Numbered from the stretch's first letter, positions 9,871 to 18,652 are shown. The stretch is 64,000 nucleotides of DNA from Aliihoeflea sp023389195 (GCA_023389195.1 JAEWET010000022.1:41277-105276), one strand, 5' to 3'. Notes: generated by a model from the letters alone, not told the origin. Made by a program: numbers and translations.

Positions 9871-10617
9871 TCAGACGCCCAGATAGGCGTGCAGTTTCTC
9901 GATGTTGGCATCGAGTTCGTCGTTCAGGATCTGGTCGACGACCTTGCCCTGCTCGACGACGAAATGGCGGTCCGCGACGGTCGAGGCGAACCGGAAATTC
10001 TGTTCGACCAGAACGATGGTGAAGCCCTCCTGCTTCAGCCGCGCGATGGTCTTGCCGATCTGCTGGATGATGACCGGGGCAAGGCCCTCGGTCGGCTCGT
10101 CGAGCAGCAACGTCTTGGCGCCGGTCCGCAGGATGCGTCCGATCGCCAGCATCTGCTGCTCGCCGCCGGACAGCTTGGTGCCCTGAGAGTTCAGGCGCTC
10201 CTTCAGGTTCGGGAACAGTTCGAAGATGCGATCGACCGTCATGCCGCCGGTCTTGACCTGCGGCGGCAGCATCAAATTCTCCTCGACGGAGAGCGAGGAG
10301 AAGATGCCGCGCTCTTCGGGGCAATAGGCGATGCCGGCGCGCGCGATGGTGCGTGCGGGCAGCTTGATCGTCTCGCGGCCCTCGAAGGTCACCGATCCGG
10401 TGCGCTTGGGCAGGATGCCCATGATCGCCTTCAGCGTCGTGGTCTTGCCGGCGCCGTTGCGGCCCAGAAGCGTGACCACTTCGCCCGGCTTCACGTCGAA
10501 ATTGATGCCGTGCAAGGCATGGCTTTCGCCGTACCAGGCATTGAGATCGCGGACGGCGAGAAGCGGCGCTGACGTCGACTGTGCCGCGGGCTTTGCGGCC
10601 TGGGCTGCATCATGCAT
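9871..10617 (-). CDS. livF: branched-chain amino acid-type ABC transporter ATP-binding protein LivF
   Basis: Cytoplasmic ATPase of 248 residues with Walker A GRNGAGKTT (about residue 53), signature LSGGEQQM and Walker B LLLDEPTEGLAP, the last being typical of LivF. The chosen ATG 10617 overlaps the last eight bases of livG; the longer open frame upstream runs through livG and has no homology. A nonconserved Ala/Gln/Ser-rich leader of about 18 residues precedes the ABC domain (LLAVRDLNAWYGESHA). Confidence 0.93.
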   Translation of the reverse strand: MHDAAQAAKPAAQSTSAPLLAVRDLNAWYGESHALHGINFDVKPGEVVTLLGRNGAGKTTTLKAIMGILPKRTGSVTFEGRETIKLPARTIARAGIAYCPEERGIFSSLSVEENLMLPPQVKTGGMTVDRIFELFPNLKERLNSQGTKLSGGEQQMLAIGRILRTGAKTLLLDEPTEGLAPVIIQQIGKTIARLKQEGFTIVLVEQNFRFASTVADRHFVVEQGKVVDQILNDELDANIEKLHAYLGV

Positions 10618-11365
10618 GGCCGGCTCCGATATAGGCTTCGACCACGCGCGGGTCCTTGGAAACGGTAGCGTAGTCGCCTTCGGCAAGCACCTTGCCGCGG
10701 GCAAGCACCGTGATCGTGTCCGACAGCGAGGCGACGACCGACAGATTGTGCTCGACCATCAGCACCGTGCGGTTGGCCGAGATGCGCTTGATCAGCGCCG
10801 CGATGCGCTCCACATCCTCATGGCCCATGCCGGCCATAGGCTCGTCGAGGAGCAGCATCTCCGGATCGAGCGCGAGTGTCGTCGCGATCTCGAGCGCGCG
10901 CTTGCGGCCGTAGGAGAGTTCGCCGGCGAACGTATCGGCGAATTCGGAAAGGCCGACATCGGCCAGAAGCTCGTGAGCGCGGTCGTCATAGTCCGTCAGG
11001 ACTTTCTCGGAGCGCCAGAAATCGTACGAGTCGCCGCGCTTGCGCTGGAGCGCGATGCGGACATTCTCCATCGCGGTCAGATTCGGAAACACCGCGGAAA
11101 TCTGGAACGAGCGAACCAGACCCAGCCGCGCAATGTCGGCCGGCGACATCGAGGTGATGTCCTCGCCCTTGTAGGTGATCTGGCCGCGCGAAGGCGACAG
11201 GAACTTGGTCAGGAGATTGAAGCAAGTGGTCTTGCCGGCCCCGTTGGGACCGATGAGCGCGTGAATCGTGCCCCGCTTCACGCTCAGATCGACGCCTTCC
11301 ACGGCGAAGAAGCCCTTGAACTCCTTCGTTAGGTCGCGCGCCGACAGAATGATACTGTCAGTCAT
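10610..11365 (-). CDS. livG: branched-chain amino acid-type ABC transporter ATP-binding protein LivG
   Basis: First gene of the uptake operon, 251 residues, with Walker A GPNGAGKTT (about residue 37), signature LSYGRKRALEI and Walker B MLLLDEPMAGMG. LivG and LivF form the heterodimeric ATPase of the transporter. The start is ATG 11365, with a GAGGAGGAA Shine-Dalgarno about 8-11 bases upstream; the frame is open for 57 more codons but they do not look like protein. The 255-base gap upstream to arsH must contain the operon promoter; I could not pick out a convincing one. Confidence 0.93.
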   Translation of the reverse strand: MTDSIILSARDLTKEFKGFFAVEGVDLSVKRGTIHALIGPNGAGKTTCFNLLTKFLSPSRGQITYKGEDITSMSPADIARLGLVRSFQISAVFPNLTAMENVRIALQRKRGDSYDFWRSEKVLTDYDDRAHELLADVGLSEFADTFAGELSYGRKRALEIATTLALDPEMLLLDEPMAGMGHEDVERIAALIKRISANRTVLMVEHNLSVVASLSDTITVLARGKVLAEGDYATVSKDPRVVEAYIGAGHA

Positions 11366-11620
11366 GCGTATATGTTCCTCCTCGGCACCCGTGCGAGCGT
11401 TGCGTGGTTTGTTGCCGGGCTCTCCCATGGCCCACCATCGCACCGCCCTTGGTCCAGGCGCTTGTCGTTGCCGCATGAATGCACGCCGGCGCGGCAGATG
11501 CAAGTTCGTAGAAATACGCTGCCTTGCACCGCACAAAGCCTTGCAAAATCAGTCATTTCAGCCTTCGCAAGCGCGAATTCTACGACTTAAGTCTAAGATT
11601 CTTTTCGCGGTGACCCTTGG

Positions 11621-12331
11621 TCAGATCGCGCTCTGGTTGACGCGCCTTGACACCTCTTCAACCGTCTCGACGCGTTCGGAATACCGGTCGGTAAGGTAGT
11701 CGGTGCGGCCGCGCAGAAGAAGGGTGAATTTGACCAGTTCCTCCATCACGTCCACGACCCGGTCGTAATAGGAGGACGGACGCATGCGGCCGGCATCGTC
11801 GAACTCGTTGAACGCCTTGGCGACAGAGGACTGGTTGGGGATCGTAACCATGCGCATCCAGCGGCCCAGGATGCGCAACTGGTTGAGCGCGTTGAAGCTT
11901 TGAGACCCGCCACAGACCTGCATCAGCGCGAGCGTGCGGCCCTGCGTCGGCCGCATGCCGCCCAGCGAGAGCGGCAGCCAGTCGATCTGGGCCTTCATGA
12001 TGCCGGTCATGGCCCCATGTCGTTCGGGCGAACACCAGACATGCGCTTCGGACCACATGGACAATTCGCGCAGTTCGCGAACCTTTGCGTGGTCGGCACT
12101 CTCGGCGTCGGGCAAGGGAAGCCCGCGCGGGTCGAAAATCTTCACCTCGGCGCCCAGCGCGTCGAGAAGGCGCGCAGCTTCGAGGGTCAGGAACCGCGAA
12201 TAGGAACGGTCGCGCAGCGAGCCGTAAAGCATCAGAACACGCGGCTTATGCGTCGCATGGTCCTGCGCAAAGAGTACATCACGGTCGATCGGGCGGAACG
12301 CGTCGGGGCGCAAGGCTGGAAAATCCGTCAT
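11621..12331 (-). CDS. arsH: arsenical resistance protein ArsH (NADPH-dependent FMN oxidoreductase)
   Basis: ArsH is a flavodoxin-like NADPH:FMN oxidoreductase that oxidises trivalent methyl- and phenyl-arsenicals. The 236-residue product shows the FMN-binding loop LYGSLRDRSYSR (about residues 35-46), SPERHGAMTGIMKAQIDWLP, and the GGMRPTQGRTLALMQVCGGSQ region, all characteristic of ArsH. It is the last gene of the ars operon, with its ATG one base after the stop of the glutaredoxin-type arsC. Confidence 0.94.
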   Translation of the reverse strand: MTDFPALRPDAFRPIDRDVLFAQDHATHKPRVLMLYGSLRDRSYSRFLTLEAARLLDALGAEVKIFDPRGLPLPDAESADHAKVRELRELSMWSEAHVWCSPERHGAMTGIMKAQIDWLPLSLGGMRPTQGRTLALMQVCGGSQSFNALNQLRILGRWMRMVTIPNQSSVAKAFNEFDDAGRMRPSSYYDRVVDVMEELVKFTLLLRGRTDYLTDRYSERVETVEEVSRRVNQSAI

Positions 12332-12332
12332 G

Positions 12333-12737
12333 TCAGTCCGCCTTTACGACCTCGCCGTCCTCCTTGACGAAATCCTCGGCGAGCGGGGTCGGCAGGATAT
12401 CGAGCACGCGTTCGGATGGCCTGCAAAGGCGGGTTCCTTTCGGCGTCTCGACGATGGGGCGGTTGATGAGGATCGGATGCGCGAGCATGAAATCGACGAG
12501 TTCGCCGTCGCTCCATCTGTCTTCCTCAAGGCCCAGTTCGGCATAGGGCGTGCCCTTCTCGCGCAGGAGTTCGCGCGGCGACAAGCCCATCGCGTCGATC
12601 AGTTCGACGAGGCGCTCACGCGAGGGCGGGGCCTTCAGATATTCGACGACGACTGGCTCCTCGCCCGAGGCGCGGATCATCTCCAGCGTGTTGCGCGAGG
12701 TTCCGCAGGCGGGATTGTGGTAAATCGTGACGGTCAT
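12333..12737 (-). CDS. arsC: glutaredoxin-dependent arsenate reductase
   Basis: Thioredoxin-fold ArsC (134 residues) of the plasmid R773 type, which reduces arsenate to arsenite with glutathione/glutaredoxin. The catalytic motif NPACGTSRNT (Cys at about residue 11) and the anion-binding region NRPIVETPKGTRLCRPSE (about residues 92-109) are both present. It lies between acr3 and arsH. It is the second arsenate reductase of the operon; the other is of the unrelated LMW-phosphatase type. Confidence 0.94.
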   Translation of the reverse strand: MTVTIYHNPACGTSRNTLEMIRASGEEPVVVEYLKAPPSRERLVELIDAMGLSPRELLREKGTPYAELGLEEDRWSDGELVDFMLAHPILINRPIVETPKGTRLCRPSERVLDILPTPLAEDFVKEDGEVVKAD

Positions 12738-12747
12738 TGCAGGCTCC

Positions 12748-13815
12748 TTACGAAAACCAGTGGCGGGTTCGGTTGGCGAAGGCGACCAGCGACAGCATCA
12801 CCGGCACCTCGACCAGAACGCCGACGACGGTCGCGAGCGCGGCACCCGAATTCAGGCCGAACAGGCCGATGGCGACCGCCACGGCGAGTTCGAAGAAGTT
12901 CGACGTGCCGATCAGTGCGCAGGGCGCGGCGACGTTGAACGGCACCTTCCAGGCGCGCGCGGCGAAATAGGCGAGGAAGAAGATGCCATAGGACTGGATC
13001 AGGAGCGGAATGGCGATCAGGATGATGACCAGCGGATTGGTAAGGATCACATTGCCCTGAAAGGCGAAGAGCAGGATGACGGTGGCGATCAGGCCGACGA
13101 CCGAGGCCGGCTTCAGCTTTGCCGTGAACGCGGTTACCGCAGCCTCTCCACCGCGCCCGTTCGCCCTGCCTATCAGCCAGGCACGCACGAGTGCGCCGGC
13201 CACGAGCGGGATGACGATGTAGAGTGCAACCGACAGGAGCAGGGTTTCCCATGGCACCACGATGTCGGTGACGCCCAGGAGCAGCGCGACGATGGGAGCG
13301 AAGGCGAAGACCATGATGATGTCGTTCACCGAGACCTGAACCAGTGTGTAGTTCGGGTCGCCGCGCGTCATCTGGCTCCAGACGAACACCATCGCCGTGC
13401 AGGGTGCGGCGCCGAGCAGGATCAGGCCGGCGATGTATTGCTGGGCGTCGGCCGGGTCGATCAGCGGCGCGAAGAGATATTCGAAGAACAAGACGGCCAA
13501 GGCTGCCATCGTGAAGGGCTTCACCAGCCAGTTGACGACGACGGTCAGCACGAGGCCCTTCGGCTTGTCGCCGACATGGCGCAGGCTGGCGAAATCGACA
13601 TTGACCATCATCGGGAACACCATCGCCCAGATGAGGATGGCGACCGGCAGGTTGACCGAGGCGATCTCGAGACCCGCGAGCGCGCCGACGAGGCCGGGCG
13701 CAACGGCGCCAAGCGCGATACCGGCGACGATCGCTGCCGCGATCCAGGCGGACAGCCACTTTTCGAAAAAGCCGATGCCCGCGGGCGCCGGCACGCTCAA
13801 ACTCTCATGTGTCAT
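12748..13815 (-). CDS. acr3: ACR3-family arsenite efflux permease
   Basis: Ten-helix inner-membrane arsenite exporter, 355 residues. The ACR3 signature LGAAPCTAMVFVWSQMTRGD (about residues 133-152) contains the conserved cysteine needed for arsenite transport, and VSVNDIIMVFAFAPI follows. It completes the operon: arsenate is reduced in the cytoplasm and the arsenite pumped out. It begins 12 bases after the preceding arsC-like gene; I see no good Shine-Dalgarno, so translation may be coupled to that gene. Confidence 0.94.
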   Translation of the reverse strand: MTHESLSVPAPAGIGFFEKWLSAWIAAAIVAGIALGAVAPGLVGALAGLEIASVNLPVAILIWAMVFPMMVNVDFASLRHVGDKPKGLVLTVVVNWLVKPFTMAALAVLFFEYLFAPLIDPADAQQYIAGLILLGAAPCTAMVFVWSQMTRGDPNYTLVQVSVNDIIMVFAFAPIVALLLGVTDIVVPWETLLLSVALYIVIPLVAGALVRAWLIGRANGRGGEAAVTAFTAKLKPASVVGLIATVILLFAFQGNVILTNPLVIILIAIPLLIQSYGIFFLAYFAARAWKVPFNVAAPCALIGTSNFFELAVAVAIGLFGLNSGAALATVVGVLVEVPVMLSLVAFANRTRHWFS

Positions 13816-13827
13816 CAGGAAATCCGT

Positions 13828-14337
13828 TCAGGCGAGCGCGTCGCCGCTTTGGCCGATCTCGTCCAGCCGGCGCTTCAGCGCGAGCCGGTCGACAGCCTCG
13901 AGGGGAAGTGCGGTGAAGACCGATATGCGGTTTGCCAGCATGCGGTAGGCTTCGGCGAAGGCGAGGTGCCGCTCCGCTTCCGTCCCGTCCGCGCGTGCCG
14001 GATCGGGCACGCCCCAATGCGCCGTCATCGGGTGACCCGGCCATATCGGGCATGTCTCCCCGGCCGCGTCGTCGCAGACCGTGAAGATGAAATCCATCTG
14101 CGGCGCGCCGGGCTCTGCGAATTCGTCCCAGCTCTTGGAGCGCGCGAAGCCGGTGTCGATCTTCATGCTCGAAAGCAGGTCGAGCGCGAAGGGGTGAACC
14201 GTCCCGCGTGGATAAGATCCGGCCGAATAGGCGCGGAAGCGGTCGCCGCCCAGAGTGTTGAGGATCGCCTCGGCGAGAATGGAGCGGGCCGAGTTCGCCG
14301 TGCACAGAAACAGGACATTGTAGGATCGGTCGGTCAT
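13828..14337 (-). CDS. arsC: low-molecular-weight phosphatase-type arsenate reductase
   Basis: 169-residue member of the ArsC/LMW protein-tyrosine-phosphatase fold. The P-loop LFLCTANSARS (CX5R, Cys at about residue 12) and the TVCDDAAGETCPIWPGHP region with two further cysteines fit the redox-active arsenate reductases. The protein is longer than the usual 130-140 residues because of a C-terminal helical extension (about residues 138-169), common in alphaproteobacterial versions. It follows arsR by 12 bases. Confidence 0.9.
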   Translation of the reverse strand: MTDRSYNVLFLCTANSARSILAEAILNTLGGDRFRAYSAGSYPRGTVHPFALDLLSSMKIDTGFARSKSWDEFAEPGAPQMDFIFTVCDDAAGETCPIWPGHPMTAHWGVPDPARADGTEAERHLAFAEAYRMLANRISVFTALPLEAVDRLALKRRLDEIGQSGDALA

Positions 14338-14349
14338 CTCATCCCTCCT

Positions 14350-14682
14350 TCAGCATTTGCACACGATGGCGTCGAGGGCGGGCCGGCAGATTTCGGGCTC
14401 CCCCTGGCAGCAGTCTTCCATGAGGTAGGCCATCAGGTCGCGAAACCCGGTCATGTCGGCGAAATAGCGAATGACGCGGCTTTCTCGCTGAGACCGGACG
14501 AGGCCGGCCGCCGTCAGGATCTTCAGATGCGCCGAAATCGTATTCTGCACCGCCCCGAGCCGCTCCGCGATCTCGCCGGCGGGAATTCCCGCCGTGCCCG
14601 CGCGCACCAAAAGACGAAAGACATCGAGCCGCGTTTCCTGGCCGAGCGCGGCCAAGGCCGCCAGCGATCGAAACTTATCCAT
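14350..14682 (-). CDS. arsR: ArsR-family metalloregulator
   Basis: Winged-helix repressor of 110 residues, first gene of the ars operon. Helix-turn-helix residues lie around AGEIAERLGAVQNTISAHLK (about residues 35-54). The usual CVCDLC arsenite site on that helix is absent; instead cysteines lie near the C-terminus (DCCQGEPEIC and the final CKC), so the metalloid site is presumably C-terminal, as in some other ArsR subgroups. ATG is preceded by GAAGGA. An AT-rich palindrome overlaps the start region, suggesting autoregulation. Confidence 0.9.
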   Translation of the reverse strand: MDKFRSLAALAALGQETRLDVFRLLVRAGTAGIPAGEIAERLGAVQNTISAHLKILTAAGLVRSQRESRVIRYFADMTGFRDLMAYLMEDCCQGEPEICRPALDAIVCKC

Positions 14683-14704
14683 ATATCCATCCTTCTCGAT
14701 ATAT
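14681..14704. promoter_or_regulatory. candidate ArsR operator
   Basis: Perfect 7-base inverted half-sites atatatc (14681-14687) and gatatat (14698-14704) with a 10-base spacer overlap the arsR start codon and Shine-Dalgarno in the divergent arsR/permease gap. AT-rich interrupted palindromes are the usual ArsR targets; binding here is inferred. Confidence 0.5.
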
Positions 14705-14782
14705 TCCTATTTTGAATCGAGGATGGTGTCAATCGGCCAATCGCGGCTGGACAAGACTGCCGCGACACGCGAGAGATCGGAT

Positions 14783-15910
14783 ATGGACGACATCGCAAGA
14801 CCTACGACGCCTGCCCGAAAAATGACGCGCGCCTCGCTCGGCTGGCGAACGGCGACCGTCGCAGGCGTCGTTCTGGCGATCGGGCTTTGCCTGTTCCTCA
14901 TCATCTACGCGTCGAGCGGCTTCCTGCTGCTTTTCGCCGGTATTCTCTTCGCGGTCTTCCTCGATGCCTTCACCACCGGTCTCGGGCGGCTCATGCCGAT
15001 CCCTCGCGGCTTCAGGCTGGCGATCTCGTGCTTCCTGACCAGTGCCGCCGTGATCGGCTTCGTCACCAGCGTCGGCGTCACCGCCGTCTCGCAGACGCCA
15101 GACCTGATCCGCACGCTGGAGCGTGAAATCCGCGGCATCGAGCAGATGCTGCAGGAATACAATGTCGTCGACGTCGTGACGGCGGAGATTACGGATCAGG
15201 ACATCGACGAGGACGGAAACGGGAATGGCGAGACGTCGACGCGATCGAACGGCATCGCGGACTGGCTGCCTGATCCGTCAGGCCTCTTCGGGCAGGTCCG
15301 GGCGGCATTCGCGACGACGTTCGGCGTCATCGGCAATATCGGCGTGATCCTCGTCGTCGGCGTTTTTCTGGCGGCACAGCCGCAACTCTATCGCGACGGC
15401 GCCGTGCGCCTCGTCTCGATCGAGAGCCGGCCGCGCTTTGCCGAAGTTCTCGATGAGATCGGCGTCACGCTGCGGTTCTGGCTCATCGGCCAGTTCGTGA
15501 CGATGAGCATCATCGGCGTGGTCGTCTATGCGGCGCTTGCCGCCGTCGGCATGCCGGGAGCCATTCTTCTCGGACTGACGGCCGGCGTCCTCAACTTCAT
15601 TCCCGTCCTCGGGCCCATTCTTGCCGGCATCCCCATCATACTCGTCGCCATGTCGCAGGACTGGTGGGTGGTCGGCTACGCGCTCGGCGTCTACTGCGTC
15701 GTCCAGTTTCTCGAAGGCAACATCCTGACGCCGCTGATCCAGCGTCAGGCGGTGAGCCTGCCGCCTGCGCTCATCATGGCGTCGCTGGTTATCATGGGGC
15801 TCTTGTTCGGCTTCGTCGGCATCATGCTGGCGACGCCGTTCGCCGCCGTCCTGATGGTGCTGGTCAAGCGGCTTTATATCGAGGATGTGCTGGGTGACAG
15901 GGCCGGCTGA
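14783..15910 (+). CDS. AI-2E/PerM family permease (first copy)
   Basis: Inner-membrane protein of 375 residues: two N-terminal hydrophobic segments, a soluble loop (about residues 95-160) and the C-terminal group of helices with the family region GILAGIPIILVAMSQDW and QFLEGNILTPLIQRQAV. The family contains proton-coupled exporters and TqsA; substrates are mostly unknown. The start is ATG 14783; in-frame codons further upstream overlap arsR on the other strand. The gene is transcribed divergently from the ars operon, and its last 37 bases overlap the end of the MATE gene on the other strand. A second family member occurs at about 59-60 kb. Confidence 0.87.
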   Translation: MDDIARPTTPARKMTRASLGWRTATVAGVVLAIGLCLFLIIYASSGFLLLFAGILFAVFLDAFTTGLGRLMPIPRGFRLAISCFLTSAAVIGFVTSVGVTAVSQTPDLIRTLEREIRGIEQMLQEYNVVDVVTAEITDQDIDEDGNGNGETSTRSNGIADWLPDPSGLFGQVRAAFATTFGVIGNIGVILVVGVFLAAQPQLYRDGAVRLVSIESRPRFAEVLDEIGVTLRFWLIGQFVTMSIIGVVVYAALAAVGMPGAILLGLTAGVLNFIPVLGPILAGIPIILVAMSQDWWVVGYALGVYCVVQFLEGNILTPLIQRQAVSLPPALIMASLVIMGLLFGFVGIMLATPFAAVLMVLVKRLYIEDVLGDRAG

Positions 15911-17289
15911 GGCAGAAACCGTTGGCGGCCCATCCAGCGGGTGATGAAGAGCACAGCGACAACCGCGAGCCCGACCGACAGGCCGATCCAGATCCCGATA
16001 CCGTCGAAGCCGAGCGGGAAGGCCAGCGCCACGCCGAGCGACATGCCGATCGCCCAATAGCCGATCGCGGCATAGATCATCGGCACGGTCGTGTCGTGCA
16101 GGCCGCGCAGCATTCCGCGGCCGACGGCCTGCGCGCCATCGACGATCTGGAACAGGGCGGCGAGCGCGAGGAAGGTGATCGCCATTTCGATGACCGGCAG
16201 GTTGACCGGGTCGTCCATGTCGATGAAGGCCCAGATCAGCGCGCGCGGCGCAAGCAGCATGACCAGCGCCACCGCCGCCATGAAGCCGACGCCCAGGACG
16301 AAGGCCGTCCAGCCGGCGCGCGTGATGCCGTCGCGATCGTTCGCCCCGAAGGCGCGGCCGACGCGCACCGTTGCCGCCTGCCCGAGCCCCATCGGGACCA
16401 TGAAGGTGATCGAGGCGATCTGGATCGCGATCGCGTGGGCGGCGAGCGAAATCGCATCGATCAGGCCCATGAGGAGCGCGGCGGCGTTGAACACCGAGAC
16501 TTCGAGCGCCAGGACCCCGGCGATGGGCAGGCCGAGCCGGACGAGTTCGCGGAAACGCGGCCAGTCGGCGCGCCAGAAGCGGCCGAATATCGCGTAGCGC
16601 CGGAACCGGCGATCCATCGTGACCACCAGAACCATGCCGGCGAACATCAGCGTGCTCGACGCGGTGGTCGCGATGCCGGCGCCGACGATGCCGAGCGCGG
16701 GGAACCCCAGATTGCCGAAGATCAACGCCCAGTTTGCGACGACGTTGAAGGTCACCGCACCGACCATCACCACGAGCGCCCAGCCCGGACGCTCCAGCGC
16801 GGAGGTGAACGAGCGCAGGACGATGTACCAGTAGAAGGGCAGCAGCGCCCATTGCAGCGCGCGCATGTAGTCGGCCGCCAGCGCCGAGAGGTCCGGGTCC
16901 TGCCCCATGGCAAGGAGGATCGCCTCGGTCTGCCAGAGCAGGAACCAGATCGGGATTGCAACGAACAGGCCGACCCACATGCCTTGACGGACGGTGCGGC
17001 GCACGTCGCGCACCGAACTCGATTTTCGCCCCAGTTCGCGCGCCATCATCGGCGACGTCGCGAGAATCAGTCCGAGGCCGAAGATCATCGGTGCGAAATA
17101 GACGTTTGAGCCCAGCGTGCCCGCCGCGAGGGCCGCGGGGCCGACACGGCCCATCATCATGACGTCCGTCGCCGTCATCGCGGTCTGGGCGAGATTGGTG
17201 AGCACCATCGGCCAGGCCAGGAGGAGCATGGCGCGGATTTCGCCCCGCCAGGTGGACAGGGACTTCGGGGCTGGCGCGGACTGAAGCAT
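15874..17289 (-). CDS. MATE-family multidrug/metabolite exporter (NorM-like)
   Basis: Twelve-helix MATE antiporter of 471 residues. Two MatE repeats are visible, the first starting at LAWPMVLTNLAQTAMTATDVMMMGRVG (in two halves around residues 25-51) and the second at LGLPIAGVLALEVSVFNAAALLMG. Members export cationic drugs by Na+ or H+ antiport. ATG 17289 is used; a GTG one codon upstream is also possible, and neither has a clear Shine-Dalgarno. Its 3' end overlaps the converging permease gene by 37 bases, so the last residues of each protein are encoded on opposite strands of the same DNA. Confidence 0.9.
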   Translation of the reverse strand: MLQSAPAPKSLSTWRGEIRAMLLLAWPMVLTNLAQTAMTATDVMMMGRVGPAALAAGTLGSNVYFAPMIFGLGLILATSPMMARELGRKSSSVRDVRRTVRQGMWVGLFVAIPIWFLLWQTEAILLAMGQDPDLSALAADYMRALQWALLPFYWYIVLRSFTSALERPGWALVVMVGAVTFNVVANWALIFGNLGFPALGIVGAGIATTASSTLMFAGMVLVVTMDRRFRRYAIFGRFWRADWPRFRELVRLGLPIAGVLALEVSVFNAAALLMGLIDAISLAAHAIAIQIASITFMVPMGLGQAATVRVGRAFGANDRDGITRAGWTAFVLGVGFMAAVALVMLLAPRALIWAFIDMDDPVNLPVIEMAITFLALAALFQIVDGAQAVGRGMLRGLHDTTVPMIYAAIGYWAIGMSLGVALAFPLGFDGIGIWIGLSVGLAVVAVLFITRWMGRQRFLPQPALSPSTSSI

Positions 17290-17356
17290 CACGGGCCAAT
17301 AACGCGGTTCGCGCTAGAGGCTAGGCCCACCGGCGGCAAGCCGTTGGGTCACGTCG

Positions 17357-17875
17357 TCAACCGGCAACCGCCGCCTGCGGCTTGAAGGTCATCGCCACGC
17401 CGTTGATGCAGTGGCGCTTGCCGGTCGGCTGCGGACCATCGTCGAAGATATGGCCCATATGGCCGCCGCAACGCGCGCAATGGCATTCGGTGCGGGTCAT
17501 GAACAGCGTGTTGTCCTCCTTGGTGCCGATCGCGTTCGGTTCGGCCTCCCAGAAGCTCGGCCAGCCGGTGCCGGAATCGTACTTTGTTTCCGAAGAATAG
17601 ACCGCGAGATCGCAGCCCGCGCAGTGGAACATGCCGGCACGCTTCTCGTCGTTCAGCGGGCTCGTGAAAGCCCGTTCGGTCGCCTCCTCGCGCAGCACCT
17701 GGTACTGCATGTCGGAGAGGATCGAGCGCCATTCGGCCTCGGTCTTCGTCACTTCGAAGTTGCCTTCCGCGGCGGCCATCGCATGGCCGGGCATCAGCCG
17801 GTAGAGAAGGCTGCCGCCGAGCGCCGCGAAGCCGATGGCGCCGGCGCTGCCGTAGAGAAACTGTCTGCGTGTCAT
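17357..17875 (-). CDS. msrB: peptide-methionine (R)-S-oxide reductase, Tat-exported
   Basis: MsrB reduces methionine-R-sulfoxide in proteins. The 172-residue product has the zinc cysteines CAGC and CARC and the catalytic RHCINGVAM motif near the C-terminus. The N-terminus MTRRQFLYGSAGAIGFAAL is a twin-arginine signal peptide, so this copy should act in the periplasm or on the membrane. The start ATG 17875 has AGGAGA seven bases upstream. The gene is transcribed alone, next to the fasciclin gene. Confidence 0.94.
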   Translation of the reverse strand: MTRRQFLYGSAGAIGFAALGGSLLYRLMPGHAMAAAEGNFEVTKTEAEWRSILSDMQYQVLREEATERAFTSPLNDEKRAGMFHCAGCDLAVYSSETKYDSGTGWPSFWEAEPNAIGTKEDNTLFMTRTECHCARCGGHMGHIFDDGPQPTGKRHCINGVAMTFKPQAAVAG

Positions 17876-17978
17876 CGGTTCATCTCCTGCGATTGTCAGC
17901 ACCTTACATGCGGGACCTGGGCACGGGGCAATCAATTCGCGTTGAAAGGCACGTCATGCGAGCCACGCGCTCGAAACG

Positions 17979-18030
17979 AAAAGGCCCCGGCCTTCTCGCG
18001 GGTGCAGACGCGAACGCGAAAGGCGGGGCC
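17979..18030 (-). terminator. candidate terminator after the fasciclin gene
   Basis: On the minus strand, GGCCCCGCCTT pairs with AAGGCCGGGGCC (one bulge, loop of about 25 bases) and is followed by TTTT, about 60 bases after the fasciclin stop. A second perfect 10-bp inverted repeat (18037-18046 with 18063-18072) lies between, without a T-run. Confidence 0.6.
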
Positions 18031-18091
18031 AAGTCAGCCGGCGACCGATGCGGGAGCACGGAGGTCGCCGGCCGGTTGCTGAAGACGGTCC

Positions 18092-18652
18092 TTACATCTG
18101 GGGCAGCAGCACCGCGTCGATGACGTGGATCACGCCGTTCGACTGGTCGACATCGGCGATCGTGACAGTCGCCTCGCCGCCGTTCTCGTCGACGAGAACG
18201 ATGTTGTCGCCGTCCATCTTCGCCGTCACGGTGCAACCGCCGACGGTTTCGATGGCGTGCTCGCCGCCATCATCCGAGATCATGGTGCCGATCGCTTCCG
18301 ACATCGCGTCGGCGGCAACCACGTGGCAGGTCAGGACCTTGGTGAGCTGCTCCTTGTTCTCCGGCAGCAGGAGGTTGTCGACGGTTCCTTCTGGCAGGGC
18401 GGTGAACGCGTCATTGGTGGGCGCGAAGACGGTGAACGGGCCTTCGCCCTGAAGCGTCTCGGCGAGGCCGGCAGCCTGGACGGCAGCGACCAGCGTGGTG
18501 TGATCGGCCGAGTTCATCGCGTTTTCGACGATGTTCTTGTCGGCGAACATTTCGGCGCCGCCGACCATCGGATTGTCCTGCGCAAGCGCGGAGCCTGCGA
18601 GAGCGGACAGGGCGATGGAGCCGGCGAGAATGGTACGCGTGAAGTTGCGCAT
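18092..18652 (-). CDS. secreted fasciclin-domain (FAS1) protein
   Basis: 186-residue exported protein: Sec signal peptide (MRNFTRTILAG..., cleavage after ALA near residue 24) and one FAS1 domain with the box GEGPFTVFAPTNDAFTAL and the second conserved segment NGVIHVIDAVLLP at the end. FAS1 domains mediate adhesion in many systems; bacterial single-domain members resemble mycobacterial MPT70. Start ATG 18652 has GGAGG eight bases upstream; the open frame continues 45 codons further but without protein character. The ECF sigma/anti-sigma pair lies a little upstream, which may be its regulator. Confidence 0.92.
   Translation of the reverse strand: MRNFTRTILAGSIALSALAGSALAQDNPMVGGAEMFADKNIVENAMNSADHTTLVAAVQAAGLAETLQGEGPFTVFAPTNDAFTALPEGTVDNLLLPENKEQLTKVLTCHVVAADAMSEAIGTMISDDGGEHAIETVGGCTVTAKMDGDNIVLVDENGGEATVTIADVDQSNGVIHVIDAVLLPQM

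Noticed and set aside
11366..11620. Search for an RNA gene or promoter in the gap between the liv operon and arsH, including the palindrome gacttaagtc at 11584-11593
   Set aside because: Nothing convincing: the palindrome has no T-run or recognised consensus, and no short gene with a ribosome site is present.
12727..14715. Long open frame on the plus strand across the ars operon (and similar long antisense frames at 3388-5208, 15278-17299 and 44982-46778)
   Set aside because: These are side effects of GC-rich codon use in the real genes on the other strand: Arg/Asp/Gly/His-rich text, no motifs, no ribosome sites.
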